Of a DNA stretch of 64,000 nucleotides, positions 63,051-64,000 are shown in pieces. A program made the position numbers and the translations under genes. Source of the stretch: Bosea sp. 685 (GTDB lineage Bacteria > Pseudomonadota > Alphaproteobacteria > Rhizobiales > Beijerinckiaceae); NCBI RefSeq assembly GCF_031884435.1, contig NZ_CP134779.1:4588001-4652000 (forward strand), given 5' to 3'. The notes beneath the pieces were generated by a model. It was not told the DNA's origin and made no database searches. It saw only the letters and a list, made by a program, of their open reading frames with translations. The number at the start of each line of letters is the position of its first letter. The stretch's first letter is position 1.

Positions 63051-63797
63051 TCAGGCCCCTTCGATGCGCCGCAGCGCCTCGAAATGCTTCTCCGACTGAA
63101 ACACCAGCACGTCGCGCCAATCGCGCGCCGTCGCCTCGATCTGCTGCTGCGGGATGAGCTTCAGCGGCCGGCCGGTCGACATCGCCAGAACCTGCTGCCG
63201 GCAGGCGCGCTCCAGGAAGTAGAGATCGTCGAAGGCGACCGCGATCGAGGGGCCGCCGATGGTCACGCCGTGATGGGCGAGGAAGGTGATGTCGACATGC
63301 TCGTAAGCCTTGCTGGCGGCGATGATGGCCTCGCCCTCGCTTGCATCGAGCGCGAGCCCGCCGAAATGGTCGACATAATGCGTGCGGCCGTGGAAGCGGC
63401 AGGCGGTCTGATGCGCCATCTCCAGCCTGCCGCCCTCGACCATCGTCAAAGCGGTAGCGTAGGGCATGTGGACATGCAGTACCGCGACATGGCGCAGATT
63501 GGCCTTATGGGCGGCGACGTGGATGTTGCGGGCGGTGGCCTCGACCTCGCCCTCCCCTTCCAGCACCTCGCCCTTGTCGTCGATCAGCAGGAGGTCGGAG
63601 GGCTTCATCTCCGACCAGTGCACGCCATAGGGGTTGATCAGGTAGCGCGGCTTGCCGTCGGGGCTGTTCGGCAGGGCGACCGAGAAATGATTGCAGATGC
63701 CCTCGTTCAGCTCGAACTTCGCGGCAAGGCGGAGCGCGGCGGCAAGATCGCGGCGCTGGTTCGTGATGCTGGGCGGGGAGGACATGGGCAGGGACAT
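63051..63797 (-). CDS. Class II aldolase/adducin family protein
   Basis: 248 residues from ATG 63797. Metal ligands in VLHVHMPYATAL (two His) and FLAHHGVTIGG, preceded by NEGICNHFSVALP. The family includes L-fuculose-phosphate aldolase and related decarboxylases; this long form resembles adducin-like aldolases of unknown substrate. It converges on the racemase-superfamily gene with 8 bp between and lies directly downstream of infC on the same strand. Confidence 0.88.
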   Translation of the reverse strand: MSLPMSSPPSITNQRRDLAAALRLAAKFELNEGICNHFSVALPNSPDGKPRYLINPYGVHWSEMKPSDLLLIDDKGEVLEGEGEVEATARNIHVAAHKANLRHVAVLHVHMPYATALTMVEGGRLEMAHQTACRFHGRTHYVDHFGGLALDASEGEAIIAASKAYEHVDITFLAHHGVTIGGPSIAVAFDDLYFLERACRQQVLAMSTGRPLKLIPQQQIEATARDWRDVLVFQSEKHFEALRRIEGA

Positions 63798-63914
63798 GGC
63801 GCAAGGTCTCTCGATCATCTGAAGCGAACCGGATCGAAACATCGCGGCGCCGGATATGACAAGGCCCGGCGCTGGGGCCGGGCCTGAGCCAAATCGCATA
63901 ACGGACACCGCCCG

Positions 63915-64000
63915 TTATTTGGGCGCGAGCACCATGACCATCTGGCGGCCTTCGAGCTGCCAGTCGCTCTCGACCTTGGCGACGTCGACGAGATCGACCT
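63915..64000 (-). CDS. infC: Translation initiation factor IF-3, C-terminal end only
   Basis: The last 28 codons, reading VDLVDVAKVESDWQLEGRQM and ending VMVLAPK, match the conserved IF-3 C-terminus. The gene starts beyond the right edge. IF-3 keeps 30S subunits free and checks initiator tRNA. The next minus-strand ribosomal genes, rpmI and rplT, are 14.7 kb away rather than adjacent. Confidence 0.9.
   Translation of the reverse strand, partial: VDLVDVAKVESDWQLEGRQMVMVLAPK

Overview
The window looks like chromosomal DNA of a high-GC alphaproteobacterium of the order Hyphomicrobiales (Rhizobiales). Bosea or a close relative fits best, but genus is an inference. The basis is the strongly GC-rich third codon positions, a MucR-family regulator, DUF2336, DUF1491 and DUF5330 family proteins, perfect CtrA-type boxes (TTAA-N7-TTAA), an AapJ-type amino-acid binding protein, and intergenic palindromes of the kind common in rhizobial genomes. 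I saw no tRNA or rRNA gene, CRISPR array, prophage or complete insertion sequence. One MITE-like element is present.

Layout. 1-5.5 kb: HAD hydrolase and ArsR-type regulator, divergent from a quinone oxidoreductase across a palindromic operator; pyruvate phosphate dikinase; YcgN-type cysteine-cluster protein. 5.7-10.4 kb: class A penicillin-binding protein, a DUF1214/DUF1254 pair, a lipoprotein and a small conserved protein. 10.5-16 kb: a probable cell-cycle-linked block with DUF2336 and a DivJ/PleC-like sensor kinase, each behind a CtrA box, plus DUF1491, a single-TM protein, DUF5330 and SufE. 16-23 kb: Lrp/alanine dehydrogenase pair, a PuuB-like oxidase and an oligopeptidase B (both frameshifted in C5 tracts), SRPBCC protein and MucR. 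23-33.4 kb: acidic membrane protein, Fe superoxide dismutase, chemoreceptor, ChbG/HpnK deacetylase with a GT2 glycosyltransferase, MurJ between two palindromic repeats, and a branched-chain amino-acid aminotransferase with AzlCD exporter. 33.4-38.7 kb: a structured MITE, phosphopantetheinyl transferase, tandem TerC proteins, tartrate dehydrogenase-like enzyme, fluoroacetate-dehalogenase-like hydrolase and an orphan protein.

38.8-64 kb is the most interesting part. The translation genes infC, rpmI, rplT, pheS and pheT keep the classical operon order and orientation (all minus strand) but are pulled apart over 25 kb. A ceramide-glucosyltransferase-like gene sits between pheS and pheT. A copper/SCO cluster, a LOG protein, a low-GC islet and an M20 peptidase lie between pheS and rplT. 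A 14.7-kb metabolic block lies between rpmI and infC. That block holds two paralogous amino-acid binding proteins with no permease or ATPase gene nearby, a BKACE enzyme, a LysE exporter, an aldo/keto reductase, a CheW protein with duplicated sensor halves, and an RpiR - class III aminotransferase - racemase - LysR - binding protein - racemase series. The last set reads as a candidate uncharacterised pathway for an amino acid or other chiral acid, with a direct-repeat operator in front of its RpiR gene.

Coding starts were chosen from visible Shine-Dalgarno sequences, family lengths and operator positions; several differ from the longest possible reading frame and are noted entry by entry.
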